Positions 24,392 through 35,242 of a DNA stretch of 64,000 bases are shown here, piece by piece. Both the position numbers and the translations under genes were made by a program. Source of the stretch: Calycina herbarum (lineage: Eukaryota > Ascomycota > Leotiomycetes > Helotiales > Pezizellaceae); contig LLEY01000151.1 in the NCBI GenBank assembly GCA_001414485.1, positions 1 through 64,000 on the forward strand. The letters are read 5' to 3'. Under the pieces are notes generated by a model, which saw only the letters and a program-made list of their open reading frames with translations, had not been told where the DNA came from and made no database searches. How positions within the stretch are numbered: position 1 is the stretch's first letter; each line of letters begins with the position of its first letter.

Positions 24392-24945
24392 GGCTTGGAT
24401 AGGGTGTTCTCAGCCATGATACAAAGCTTCAATTGACGATGAGCACAGATGACTGAACATTATTACGGGCTGCAATATGCCCCCTTGGTGCAGATTGCAG
24501 GGTAATACAACGCTGGAATCGAAGACCGGTGATTGGAGACAGCATACATTAGTAAAATTACCACATGAATTGTGGCATGAAACAATAAACGCCTTTAGTC
24601 AAAAATAATTGAGTGCCTATCTATTGCTTACCGAGCTTTTACTGGATTCGCCGAGAGACAAAAACTCCACTGACGATTCGGATTCCAATTAATTATCCCC
24701 GTCACGTGTCGTCTCTCCAGATTGTCGACAATGAATTGAGGACTCTTTAGATATAATGTTGAATGAACACTGATTATGTGTCTCATCGTTTTAGTTAGCA
24801 AGGAAAGAGCTACTTCTTGCATTTCTCTCCGGATTTTACGTCTTATTGGGGGTTCCGAAGTTAAACAGTTACGAAATTTGACTTTACTTTTTTATAAATT
24901 TCGTCTTTTCCCAAATTTAGCAGGTTTAGCTTAATAATGAATATA
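24392..24945. other. Intergenic, no gene seen
   Basis: About 550 bp between the 5' end of the F-box gene and the 3' end of the NACHT gene. It is AT-rich with short spurious ORFs only. I see no RNA gene or repeat in it. Confidence 0.6.
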
Positions 24946-27900
24946 CTAGTAATCACGCTGCCTCGCCGCTTCCAGCACCTCAACAACCTCAGAGAAATTC
25001 TTCTTCTTAGCCCAGTCTAGTGCAGTTAAACCACGTTGGTCCCGAGTATTATGATTCGCGCCTTTTCTCAGCAGCAGAGCTACCACAGTAGCTTGATCTT
25101 CCTTCGCTGCTTGATGAAGTGCAGTCTGCCCATTCCTCTGACGACTTTCCATATTGGCTCCCTTGTCAACGAGAAGCTCGACCATCTCCTCTAAGCCTCG
25201 CCTAGCGACCTCCTGCAAAGCAGTATACCTTTCGCCACCAATCATGGTGTTAATATTCGCACCATGAACCAACAAGAGCTCAACGACATCTTTGTCACCA
25301 TTTTCTGCCGCAGCCTGAAATGCGTTCCCGTATGGACCCCCTTCAAGATTGACCTGACTTCCGTTTTCAAGCAACAAGCGTATGATGTTCTCGTGACCCT
25401 CCTCCACTGCTGCCTGGAGAGCAAATCCGTACATACCTCCCTTGGTGTTAGGGTCCGCACCGTGCTCCAACAATAACTGCGTAATCTTTTCATCGCCGTT
25501 GACAGCCGCGATATGGAGAGCACTTCCTACCTCCCCTCCTTCTACATTTGGATCGGCACCATGCTCAAGCAGAAACCGGATGAGATCTTCATTGCCTTTG
25601 ATCGCAGCAGTCTGAAGCGCATTCGCCTCGTCGTCGTCGCTTTTCGCGTTGACGTCTCCACCAGCTGAAATCAAAATCCGAATCACATCCTTATGGCCGT
25701 TCTCTGCTGCTACTCTCATGGCACCCAAAACATTGGGACTAACACCTCTTGCCAGCAAGAGTCTTACAACTTTAATTGATCCTCCAGTTGCAGCCCATAG
25801 AAGGGCTGCTTCTGCTTCGGCAACACCATGCTCCGCTCCCTTCACTGTTCGCCTCTCCATCATTTTATCCACTATTGTTGCGAGGCCAAACAAAGCCGCG
25901 AACGCAATCCCTGGCACACCACGTGGGTACGACTCACTATCGACACTCTGAGGATACTCTTTCCAGTCAAGTGCCACACTTCTTGCTTGCATTGCTGTTT
26001 CAACTGAAGGCTTTGTTTCGAGGAAGGTAATGATCTCCTCTTTGCAGGCTTCTTCACCAAGCCCCCTTGCATGATGCCCCCATTCGTTTGAAGCATAATG
26101 TAAGAAGGGGAATTTCTCTAATCGATCTCTCATGGTTTGGTTGTTTGGGCCTTGTAAGTTGAAAGCGGTTAGTTTGTCTTTCAATCCAAGAGAGTTTGAA
26201 TAAAATAGCGCCAATCGATTTATTGATTTTTACTTACAAGGTCCCTTCTTAAACACCCCATGAAGAAAGTATAACACACAAAATCTTGTCATCTCTTCCT
26301 CTGGTCTAGTGAAATACATTTCCTTCTTCCGTTGAAAATAGTCCTTTAATGTGGCATGCGCAAGATGCACAATACCGGTTTTGTAGTCGAGGGTAAGGAG
26401 ACCAGCACATCCAAAGGTGAATGGCTCCAGGAGTTCGTTAGAGGTCATTTCACTGGAATCCAAAAATACTTCTGGGCTACAGAGCTCTTCTATCTCACGG
26501 ACTGTGACGGGTCTTCTGGAAAGACTTGCCCACATTAAGGCCCATTGTGATATAGAACCGCCCCAGACTTTGGGCTGAGATACACGCATCATTGCACTAT
26601 CATAGAATTGATCCAACTCGGAGGGAATATTCGCAATTGCTTTTTCTGCAGTCCCAAACGCTCGAGGCTTGTCTCCCCATGCGTTGATTAGTGACCGAAC
26701 CACGGGAAACCTTCCGAAATTAGCGTTTTAATTGTTTCATTGGAAGCGTACTCACATTCCCTTAGCAACTAGCGCGACGAAGCTTAAATGTTCTTCTCTT
26801 ATCTCTTCTGTCAATGCGCAAAAGTTTTTATATAGAATCGAGTTCTGCTTGATACAACCTTCTGCATAGCTCTTCAGATCCTCTTTGGGTGGGTTAACTT
26901 CCATCACAGTCACTTCTCCGAGTTCCGGTGGAATATAGCCAATGTTTCGAGAGGTTATTAATAGATGTATGCTGGATTTTATCGACATAAGAGCGCTAAG
27001 AACATCCGCTCTTGTTTCGAGTGGGCATTCATCAAGCGCATCGATGATAACGAAGATGCTGCTGCTGGGACCGTTTATCGCCAAAAGCATGTCAAGAAGA
27101 CAATTCATCGAAGGCTTCGTCTTTCCTTCATCGTGAGCCGTGTATGTGGCGCGTACGACATTAGGAATCTAGAAAGACGAGCGTCAGCTTATAAACACAT
27201 GGAGTATGGCTATTCACAACACACGTCCCATGATGTTGATGTGAAAACCAGTCAGAATTGTATGCGTTGCTGTAATTGTGGGAAGATCTACCAATTTCTT
27301 TGTGTTCCAGAATAGGTCAAGAAGTTGTCTGATGAAGCACCCAATAATGGCTGCAGCACTTTGCGTTTTTCCTGCCTGCCAGTCGCAATAGGCGTATGCT
27401 ACAGCAATCCCATTCGTTGAAGAATGGGCGAAGCCTTCTAAATACTCAATTATTGCCGACCTGTCAACCATGATTAGCTGCAAGAAATGCTCCAAAGATT
27501 AACTTTCGCTTACGCGAGAACCGTTTTGCCCGACCCCGCTATCCATCGTCAGTATGGACTCATTTAGTAAGGGCTTAACACTAACGTATTCCAGAAGCAT
27601 ACAAGACTTTTCCTTTTTGGGCAATAAATTCAGTAAAAGTAGGACTTTGTATGAACCACTCGCACACACTCTTTTGCCTATTAGCCAGGGCGATGTTGTG
27701 TTCAGTGGCGAACTCGAGCGGGGAGAGCCAGTCACAAATTTTCAATATTTCAACTTGAAATTTACGTCAGTTTCGTATCAGTTATGAGCGGCGAAATTGT
27801 AGCTACCTCGATTCGAATCAACTCCAATTTTACTAGCTTCAATTGTGTTTGAAACTTGTTCTTCGACTTGTGCGCTGAGTTGCCTCCGGATGAACTTTTG

Positions 27901-29751
27901 CAATGTTCGATCGTCTGACTGGCCACCATACGATAGCTTTGGCAAGAAACCCCATTGAAGTTCCCACGGTGCGTTTGAAAGGGCAATGACATCGGGGGAA
28001 TCTTTAACATCAAGTTCATCAGCCAATTCTTTAATGGCTTTTTTTGGAGGGTCGTGAAATGTGAGAGAAATCTCATCCAAATCACCAACCCCGTCGTGTT
28101 TGAGGGTAGACATCTCTTCAGACTGCGTGCCATCGCTTGGCAAATTCTCATCCAAATTATCCTGCCAGGGTAGCGAAAATAACGCTAGTTCTTCGAGGTG
28201 TGTTGCTATGTGCTTGTGCAAAGCTTTCGCCTTATCAACATATGCTTGTTTCCTTACCTCAACAACTATATTTTGTTGAATCTCGGGGACATAATTACAC
28301 AGCGGGCAATACTCAAAGATTTCTTTTGCTGGCCGTCTCATGCTCTCAACAATTATCGAGAGCTGACTTGAACTATAGGCTCCTGAATGGGAGTGAGTCA
28401 TGTGGTCCTCGAACCCAATTCGTTCATCAAACATTTTCTTCTGGCAGCTTGGAATTCCACAGTACCATCGTAAAATGTGCTCCCCCATATGATTTAACCA
28501 TTCGGTGATGTTTCGGAATGACTGATGGATGGTGTTGCAGGTTTCAAACAAGCATACATATGGTTCCAAATCGTTGATGATGTGTTTTCTACCAGTTGGT
28601 CAGTTGGTGATATAGCTAAGCGGGCAAAATGCAACTTACCTCCATCGTCTTGGTTTAAGTTCTTTAATATCTAATAATATTCCACAATATTGACATTGGA
28701 ATTCTCTTGCATTAGGTAGGACCGTTGGAGGAGAGGGAAAGGTTACATTGTTTGCCTCGTTGCTTGACGAAGGGGCGCTAGACGATACAATTGAAGGCGC
28801 AGGACGAGAGGGGATGCTCCTAGCAGTCAAAGCGGAGGCAGTGGTTGTTGAAAGCGCTCTGTTCACTGCAAGGTCCTGCAAAAGAGTCTTTGGACTAGAT
28901 GAGTCCACTCTCTGTGAAGGGTGCGATTGAACAGGCTGCGTAGCAGAATATGGTTTCAGTTGTTGCTGAAATTGAGGATGCGGATAGACAACTTGCGCTA
29001 ATTTTTGCTGATGCCGCTGTTGATAACTGAAAACTTTACGCCGTTTGAAAATGAGATTTGCCAGTCGCTCGTGAAGTATAGGATTTGCTGCTGGGAACCT
29101 ACTCTGAACCATGCGTTGCGTAAATTCTGCAAATTGTGCACTGGTGTCATTGCCATCCTCATCTATAATTGCTAATTTGGTGGCTTTGGGGTTTTGGCTG
29201 TGAGTGCTTGATTTGCGGATTGACATTGCCAGGCGATGAAGTCGGTTGATGGCAGCCTCAACGTCTTTCAAACTTTTGGCCACAGGTGTCAAAGAGCTTT
29301 CAGATACTGAACTGTGCGAAGAATTTGACGATGTAGTTGAGGAGCCGTTCTCTTCCGATTGTGACAAGTTCTCTTCAAACTTTGAGTCCGTTGCACCTGA
29401 TGAGTTCCTATTTGACTCTGTCTTGTGATTATCTATATTGTTTAAGGCTTGCCCAGTCAGTAGGGACCGCCAGTGATGCTCTGTAAAATGCTCACCAAAT
29501 TGCAGTTTCCTTTGAAGTGATTGAAGTAGTCGTATCATCATTGTTTTGACCTTGATGCTACTCCTCACTCGATAATCGAGGGAGGCATGTGCCTCTGCAA
29601 AGACGCCGATGTTTGCAGACCAGATGTTGAACCGGGCCAGTTGATCTTCGAAGACCAACCCTACCCCACCAGCCTGACTGACCAATGCGTTAAATCGAAG
29701 GGCACAAGACCAAGCATGGTTAGCAATCGTGGTAGTGCTGGTGGTCTCCAT
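24946..29751 (-). CDS. STAND/NLR-like protein: acuF-like C2H2 N-terminus, NACHT NTPase, ankyrin repeats
   Basis: Eight exons (28640-29751, 27807-28588, 27586-27753, 27514-27538, 27292-27460, 26756-27168, 26238-26710, 24946-26150) give 1448 residues with all phases consistent. Residues ~1-370 are a helical region with a Ser-rich stretch. C2H2-type fingers follow at ~355-480 (Q-C-Q-Y-C-G, H-I-A-T-H-L-E-E-L). The NACHT P-loop G-I-P-G-S-G-K-T-V-L-A is at ~685-696 and Walker B I-I-D-A-L-D-E-C at ~793-800. Residues ~1140-1440 hold about nine ankyrin repeats. Such proteins act as cytosolic signal sensors in fungal self/non-self recognition; the ligand is unknown. The P-loop straddles a 25-nt exon. 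Start chosen at CACCATGG. The DUF7580 gene is head to head upstream. Confidence 0.85.
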
Positions 29752-30270
29752 GGTGATGACTGGAGTCACATATTCACACACTCACGAAGTCAGAATTCCC
29801 GAGGGGGACGATCACTATCGGGAGCCGAACACCATATTATAGGGTTGCAGCGATACGAGCTGCATGCGTGAAGTTGCATTCTTTGAACAGGGATATAGGA
29901 GAAACACCAACGGGAAAGCTACGAAAAATTGCTAGAAAAATTGTGAAATAGTCGTAACTTGACGACCTCTACAGATTAATAGTTGGAAATAGAAAAAGAT
30001 ACACACACAGTCACAAATTTGGAGGTGTTTCTTTGGGTGTTCTATTCTGCTTCTCCTTCTTAATTGGCTAGCTTAAAGTACACTGCAGCGAAGCGCTTGC
30101 TGGAACATCGCCCCACCCCACCTCTCTCCTCTCCAGCCCGTCCCTTTTCTTGCTTCCAACAACCCTTCTCTTTTAGCATCACAACTCCATACGAGCATCA
30201 GAGATCATGAACACATTCCCTTAGCACTGCCATCATACTTTTTTTTAGTTCTAGTGTTCCCTATAGCACT
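29752..30270. promoter_or_regulatory. Bidirectional promoter region, NACHT gene and DUF7580 gene
   Basis: This 519-bp spacer is the only upstream DNA for two divergent genes. The right half holds a pyrimidine-rich tract (about 30100-30185, CCCCACCCCACCTCTCTCC) typical upstream of fungal starts. No TATA box is convincing. Joint control of both genes is an inference from the layout. Confidence 0.45.
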
Positions 30271-32071
30271 ATGGCAGAAGCTGTTGGTCTTGCCTTAGCA
30301 GTGTTTCCACTCCTCATTCTGGCCGCCGATCACTATCGCGAAGGTCTTGATTCAATGCAGATGCTGCACCCCAAGACCGGAGATGATCGCATCCTTGAAT
30401 TTTATGAGGAGGTGGTTTTCGAGATGTTTCTGCTTCGCAATTGCATCAAGAAACTTGTCAAGGATCTCCCCGGCTTCTCTATGGAGTATAAACGAGGTTT
30501 ACTTAAGTCGTTGGCACCTGAAAGCTGGAATGACGAAGCTTTATCCTCTGCTTTACAGACAAAACTTGGCGAGATCAACTATTCGATGTTCGAATTGACT
30601 CTCAGAAGGCTTTTAGCGTCACTGAATGCACTTCTTTCAAGCAACCAGAAACTCCTCAAATCTCATGAAGCAGTAAGTACATACTTGTGATCAATCCAAA
30701 GGGCATGGATGCTTGTATTTATACAGTCAGTTGACGTTTTCTATCATATAGATAGACGAGAACACATTTTGTGCCAGGCTTAGCGTGTTGCGGAAGGATA
30801 TGGTTGCAGGGAAGACGCTGAGCACGCTCCGGAGTCGAGTACAATTTACAACAAGTCAACAAAAACGCACAAAATATCTCGAGAGGATTACAAAATACAA
30901 CGAGAGGCTGCAGAAGTTGTTGGAAGTCACCACACACGCAGACGTTACCGAGTTCGATATACAAGCCAAAGGCCCCTCACCAAATCTACGAACGATAGCT
31001 CATACACTGCATCAAACTCTCTCTCGCTGTTGGTCGTGCAACTGCAAAGCTCCCCACATAGAGGAGCTTGTCGAGGCAAAGCTCTGCCTAAATCGCGATA
31101 ATGATTTTCGCAACACATTCGAATGCAGCTTTGATATAATATTTACAACCCAGTCAGAGAAAAATCCTTCATGGCATGAAACTGTGGTTCATGCTGCGCC
31201 AAAAGTGTATGCAGCCCACATCCCAACACCTCCAAATTGGTTCAAGGAATAGCGAAGTGCATAAGAAACTCAATATGGGTTACGTTAGAGGAACCATACA
31301 AGATTATGCTAACTTTCTTTCCCATCCAGAAAACCCGCTTCAAAGGCCCAAATCAAACAAGTTGAAACCATTTGCGAACTTATCAAGGGAACTCGCGGAC
31401 ACGATATTTGTCTCCAGATGCTACTAGATGACCAAAAGCTCTGGCAAGTCAGACCGCAGAGCAAAAGACTTCAACCGGGGCGCAATATCTCCCTGGATGC
31501 TGTTCTTCACGGCTCCACAACCTTACGTCTACGGGAGAAGCGAGTTCTGGCGGTTTCGCTTGCTCAAATTGTTCTACAGCTTTCAGAAGGACCGTGGTTG
31601 AGAAAAAGATGGAGTCCAGCTGAAATCTCGTTCTTTGAGACCGCTCAAAGCGCAATCAATTTCCAGAATCCTTATCTCAGCACCCAGTTTGATGATCCTC
31701 CACCGGACTATGAGTTCGAAGCCCAGAGTATTCACGCAATTCCCAGCCTGCTCTTTTTGGGGAAATTACTTATTGAAATCGATCAGGGAAAGCCGGTTGA
31801 GATAACCCCTTTAGATCTGACTGAGGGGAAATTCCCTAATGCCAATACTGAGCTAACGGCAACCATGAGATCCTTTAAGGAGGCTTCTGGTGATTTTTAT
31901 GTAGACTATACTAAAGCCATCAGAGCGTGTCTTGAGCCAACATTCTTGCGCTGGGATCAGACAGGAGGGCTAGAGGATGAAGAGATAAGACAGCAAGTGT
32001 ATGAGCACGTCGTGGTGCCACTTGAGACGGAGTTGTACAATGGCTTTAATGTGAGAATTCCAACAGTTTGA
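30271..32071 (+). CDS. DUF7580-type protein (fungal NLR-associated helical domain)
   Basis: Exons 30271-30672, 30752-31206 and 31330-32071 give 532 residues. The second intron uses donor GTATGC and has a GCTAAC branch site and CATCCAG acceptor; it removes an in-frame TAG and a frame change. The N-terminus is hydrophobic (V-G-L-A-L-A-V-F-P-L-L-I-L), then helical, as in DUF7580 proteins. The C-terminal half has a long family block with L-A-V-S-L-A-Q-I-V-L-Q-L-S-E-G-P-W-L-R (~380-400). The family often stands next to, or is fused with, NACHT/NB-ARC and kinase-like modules; no biochemical role is established. Divergent neighbour of the NACHT gene. Confidence 0.75.
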
Positions 32072-32793
32072 CTTGAGTCATTTACAACAAATACAAATTA
32101 TTGGTACAAAATTCTACTGGTGAGAATATCTCCATAATCGACAAAAAATGCTTTGATAGAATCTTTGAGTATTTTTTTACTTGTAATTTGATAGGAGCTA
32201 GCTTCTGGATTTCAAATGTGTAAGACAGCGGACCCATCTGTTGTAAAATGGCAAAATGGCAAAAATACCAGAGTGCGAGATATAGTGTAGCCGATACTTT
32301 AATAACTCTTGACATCGATTCATGATGGACAGATTCAACCAGGAAGACCCCAGATTCAGGAAGTAGAGTGGTGAAGCAAAATAGGGAATTGCGCAAAGTG
32401 TAAAAGTATTTGTGTCAAAGATGAAATGCTCCGGTCCTCTCGCTCAACTTTACGACGGGGAAAGAAGTGGTCTCCGGGAAACAAAATGTTACTGCTAGTG
32501 GGGTCACGAGGTGAGTTTGGTTTTATAGCAGAGACTGATGAAAGTCGGTATGTTACTTACAATACTGAAGGGAGAATTTAACAGAAATTTTAATGTTAAA
32601 ATTTTGAAAATATCTCAAATTCTCGCGACTTATTTTTAAGTAAAGCTTGGTATGTAGTATCTGAGATTGCATGGGTTTCGGATATGATTATATCGGAAAT
32701 AGATATATTTTTAAGTCCAGATACAATTCCGAGAGTGGATATATCTCGGAGTGTATATATTTGGGCATATATTCTCATATTTACGAGGGTATA
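32072..32793. other. Intergenic, AT-rich repeats near the Tc1 insertion
   Basis: Two short - strand ORFs here look spurious. From about 32690 the sequence holds repeats of TATATC and CCGAGAGTG-like words, including AGATACAATTCCGAGAGT at 32719-32736, which recurs beyond the transposon at 34157-34174. Confidence 0.5.
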
Positions 32794-32822
32794 CAGTTAC
32801 CCACTTTAAGTAAGGGCCCACC
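32794..32822 (+). repeat. Tc1 left terminal inverted repeat
   Basis: Pairs with the reverse complement of 34127-34155 at 21 of 29 positions. The outer 4 and inner 15 bases agree fully; the middle has diverged. Confidence 0.8.
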
Positions 32823-32873
32823 CCATCAAAAAGTCGCGACGCGTTTTTGAGACTCCTACAACAACACCACACT

Positions 32874-33968
32874 ATGCCACCACAACGCACTCCCCTACGC
32901 TCTGTCAGCGGTAATAGGCCCCGTGGATCGGAAACTTCACCTTACGACCGAGGGAAATGCGTTGGCATGCGTAATGCGGGCGTATCTCAACGCCAAATCG
33001 CCGCCGACATTGGGCTCTCTCGCAAAGCCGTGAGAGGGGCTATTAGACTCGACAACTACAACAGACAGGGTGCCTCTCTGCCCCGGAGCGGTTGTCCACC
33101 TACTTATACGGACCGAGACAAAAGATTAATGCTACGCTGTATACGAATGCACCCCAAGTTATCCTTTGACGAGCGACGCGCCGAGACTGGTCTCGTAATG
33201 AGCAACACCTACATTAAGGACCTTTGCCGCGCGGAAGGCATAACACATTGGCGTGCGAAGAAGCGGCCGGAACTCACAGAGGAAGTAGCAGCGAAAAGGC
33301 TTTTCTGGTGCCGGTGTAGAGCTCATTGGGACGTTGTACGATGGAAAACTTATATATGGAGTGACGAGTGTTCGGCGAAGCGGGGCAAGGGGCAAAAACA
33401 GGTCTGGGTTTGGGGTACGCCGGCTGATAAATAGAAGCCATCCCACGTCATGACCTACAAGAAAGGAAAGCAGCTGCGTACTATGGTATGGGCTTGTTTT
33501 TGGGGGGATGCGCAACGTTCTCCCTTATATATCATGGACCGAGACTTTGAGTCAAAGAAGCATGGGTATACCGCCAACTCCTACATCGAAGTCCTAGACG
33601 CGAACCTTACCGAGTACTACTCTAACGACCTGATCTTTATACAGGATAATGCGGCTATACATACAGCTTACGCGGTTAGGGAGTGGTTTGAGTTAAATGG
33701 CATTAGGACTATAGATTGGCCACCTTATTCCCCTGATCTTAACCCTATTAAGCATGCTTGGAAGGCCCTTAAGGAGATGGTTTGCCAGATGTACCCTACG
33801 CTATGGAATTCTAGGGGTGAAAGTGAGGCTGATAGAACTGCTTTAGAGGAAGCTTTGAAGGTAGCGTGGGACGCTCTCCCTGACTCCCTCTTTGAGGATC
33901 TTGTAGCTAGTATGCCGGATAGAATTGCAGCTTGTATTACGGCAGATAGCTGGCATACTAAATATTAG
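32874..33968 (+). pseudogene. Tc1-like DD34E transposase, one nonsense codon and mutated third catalytic residue
   Basis: The frame from ATG 32874 spans 364 codons. A helix-turn-helix N-terminus (S-Q-R-Q-I-A-A-D-I-G-L-S-R-K-A-V) is followed by the catalytic core. First Asp is in I-W-S-D-E-C-S, second in I-F-I-Q-D-N-A-A-I-H. The third site lies 34 residues on, in P-D-L-N-P-I-K-H-A-W, where Lys (33750-33752, AAG) stands for the expected Glu. A single TAG at 33432-33434 sits where Trp is likely (TGG to TAG). Both changes are G-to-A, in keeping with light RIP. The protein would be cut short and catalytically dead. Confidence 0.87.
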
Positions 33969-34126
33969 GGCCAAGGAGCATGGAACCCTATATAAAAAGT
34001 TAATAAAATTGTTTATATATATATACTCTTACTTTATACAAAATACTAAGGATTTCTGGCTTATGGTTAACTAATAATATATAAAATAGTGTTTTAGATT
34101 TTTTATGATTTTCGTGAGGACGGGAA

Positions 34127-34155
34127 GGTGGGCCCTTACTTCCCGTCTAGTACTG
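34127..34155 (-). repeat. Tc1 right terminal inverted repeat
   Basis: Inverted partner of 32794-32822. It ends ACTG next to the flanking TA. Confidence 0.8.
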
Positions 34156-34199
34156 TAGATATAATTCCGAGAGTTGGTGTTGTTGGTCGGTAATCTATC

Positions 34200-34475
34200 G
34201 ATAGCACTAGGTTAGGAAAGTGAAAATGTTACCTAGTTCTATAGCCTAGAAATAGCTTATTTCGAGGGGTATGACTATTGCTGGGTTGCCTAGGAACTGT
34301 ACGGTTTTACTCGGTAAGCAAGGTATAATATGATTTTTGGAAAGGTCTGCTTATTTGTGGGTTACCTGGGAATAACTCAATCTGTAAAAGTGTGGATATT
34401 TGCAGGTGACCTACGAATAGCATTGTTTTTCAAAAGTGTGACTATTTATAATTAACCTACAAATAGCACGATTTA
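34200..34475 (+). repeat. Imperfect tandem repeats, unit about 55-70 bp, 4-5 copies
   Basis: Successive units share a core of the type TATGACTATT-G--GGTT-CCTA-GAATAGC. They begin near 34220, 34267, 34340, 34391 and 34434. The units are diverged from each other and have no open frame. The rest of 34158-34963 shows no gene. Confidence 0.55.
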
Positions 34476-34963
34476 GTATCTCAAACTATTTCCACCATCT
34501 CAGCAGAATGAAACATGTTATACTTCCGATATATTTCCACTTGGTAAAAACAATTGATTACTCAAATATACTTTAGATAACTAGCTTTCAAATACTAGTC
34601 TAATTGAACACTGGAGAATACAACTGTCTAGTGCAGAAAGTATAAATAGATGGGTTTAAACGTAGCTTACAGATTTTATCGTACTTTTTTATTCCATAGC
34701 TAACTTAAAGTTACTCAAATAAGTTTGTTTTCTCACCTAAGTAGAATATCAACTACTTTAAAATGAGGTTACAGTAATCTAAAATACATTAGTATTATAT
34801 TCACGAGTAGGTGTATCTTAACTAGAGTAAAACTAGATTATTTATCAAGCAGATCTGGGAATTATAGATAATTAGCCTTCTTTACAAGACCATGTTAAAC
34901 AACATTTACTTCTTCACTTGTTCTTTCATGATAATTTTAATCTTCAATTCGGAGTTGAATCAC

Positions 34964-35165
34964 TGTGATAGTCCCAGTCACATACGTCTAGATCACGTGA
35001 CCAAGGCCGGATCACGTACTGAGGTTCTACCGAAGTCTCGCTTAGTGTACATAAATAGAGACAGAGCGTACGAACTCTCCTCTTCTCTCTTTAGTTTAGT
35101 TTTCCTCGAATACAGGTACCATTCTGCGAGCACTTCTTTTAGTGCATTTGTAGAGGGCCGTCACA
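34964..35165 (+). repeat. Solo LTR of the Gypsy-3 family with target duplication
   Basis: A 202-bp sequence TGTGATAG...CCGTCACA flanked by perfect 5-bp repeats ATCAC (34959-34963 and 35166-35170). It aligns with the - strand LTR at 20157-20339. It has three CACGTG/CACGTA-type sites near its 5' end and a CATAAATAG TATA box near 35050. It looks little touched by RIP, so it shows what the LTR looked like before mutation. No internal element DNA remains, as after LTR-LTR recombination. Confidence 0.88.
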
Positions 35166-35242
35166 ATCACTTCATAATTCTAACTATTCTGCTTTCGAAA
35201 GAAATCATTCCACCCATCCTCTCAACTCCCACAAAACAACAT

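Larger units (their letters stand above)
32794..34155 (+). mobile_element. Tc1/mariner DNA transposon with TIRs, inactive
   Basis: A 1362-bp element flanked by TA dinucleotides (32792-32793, 34156-34157), as this superfamily requires. Its ends are imperfect terminal inverted repeats of about 29 bp. Both start CAGT and share the inner block AAGTAAGGGCCCACC. It encloses one transposase frame. Base composition is much less altered than in the large transposon block. Confidence 0.88.

Noticed and set aside
24841..24880. GTTCCGAAGTTAAACAG, reminiscent of a 5S rRNA segment
   Set aside because: The flanking sequence does not fold or read as 5S rRNA; only a short chance likeness.
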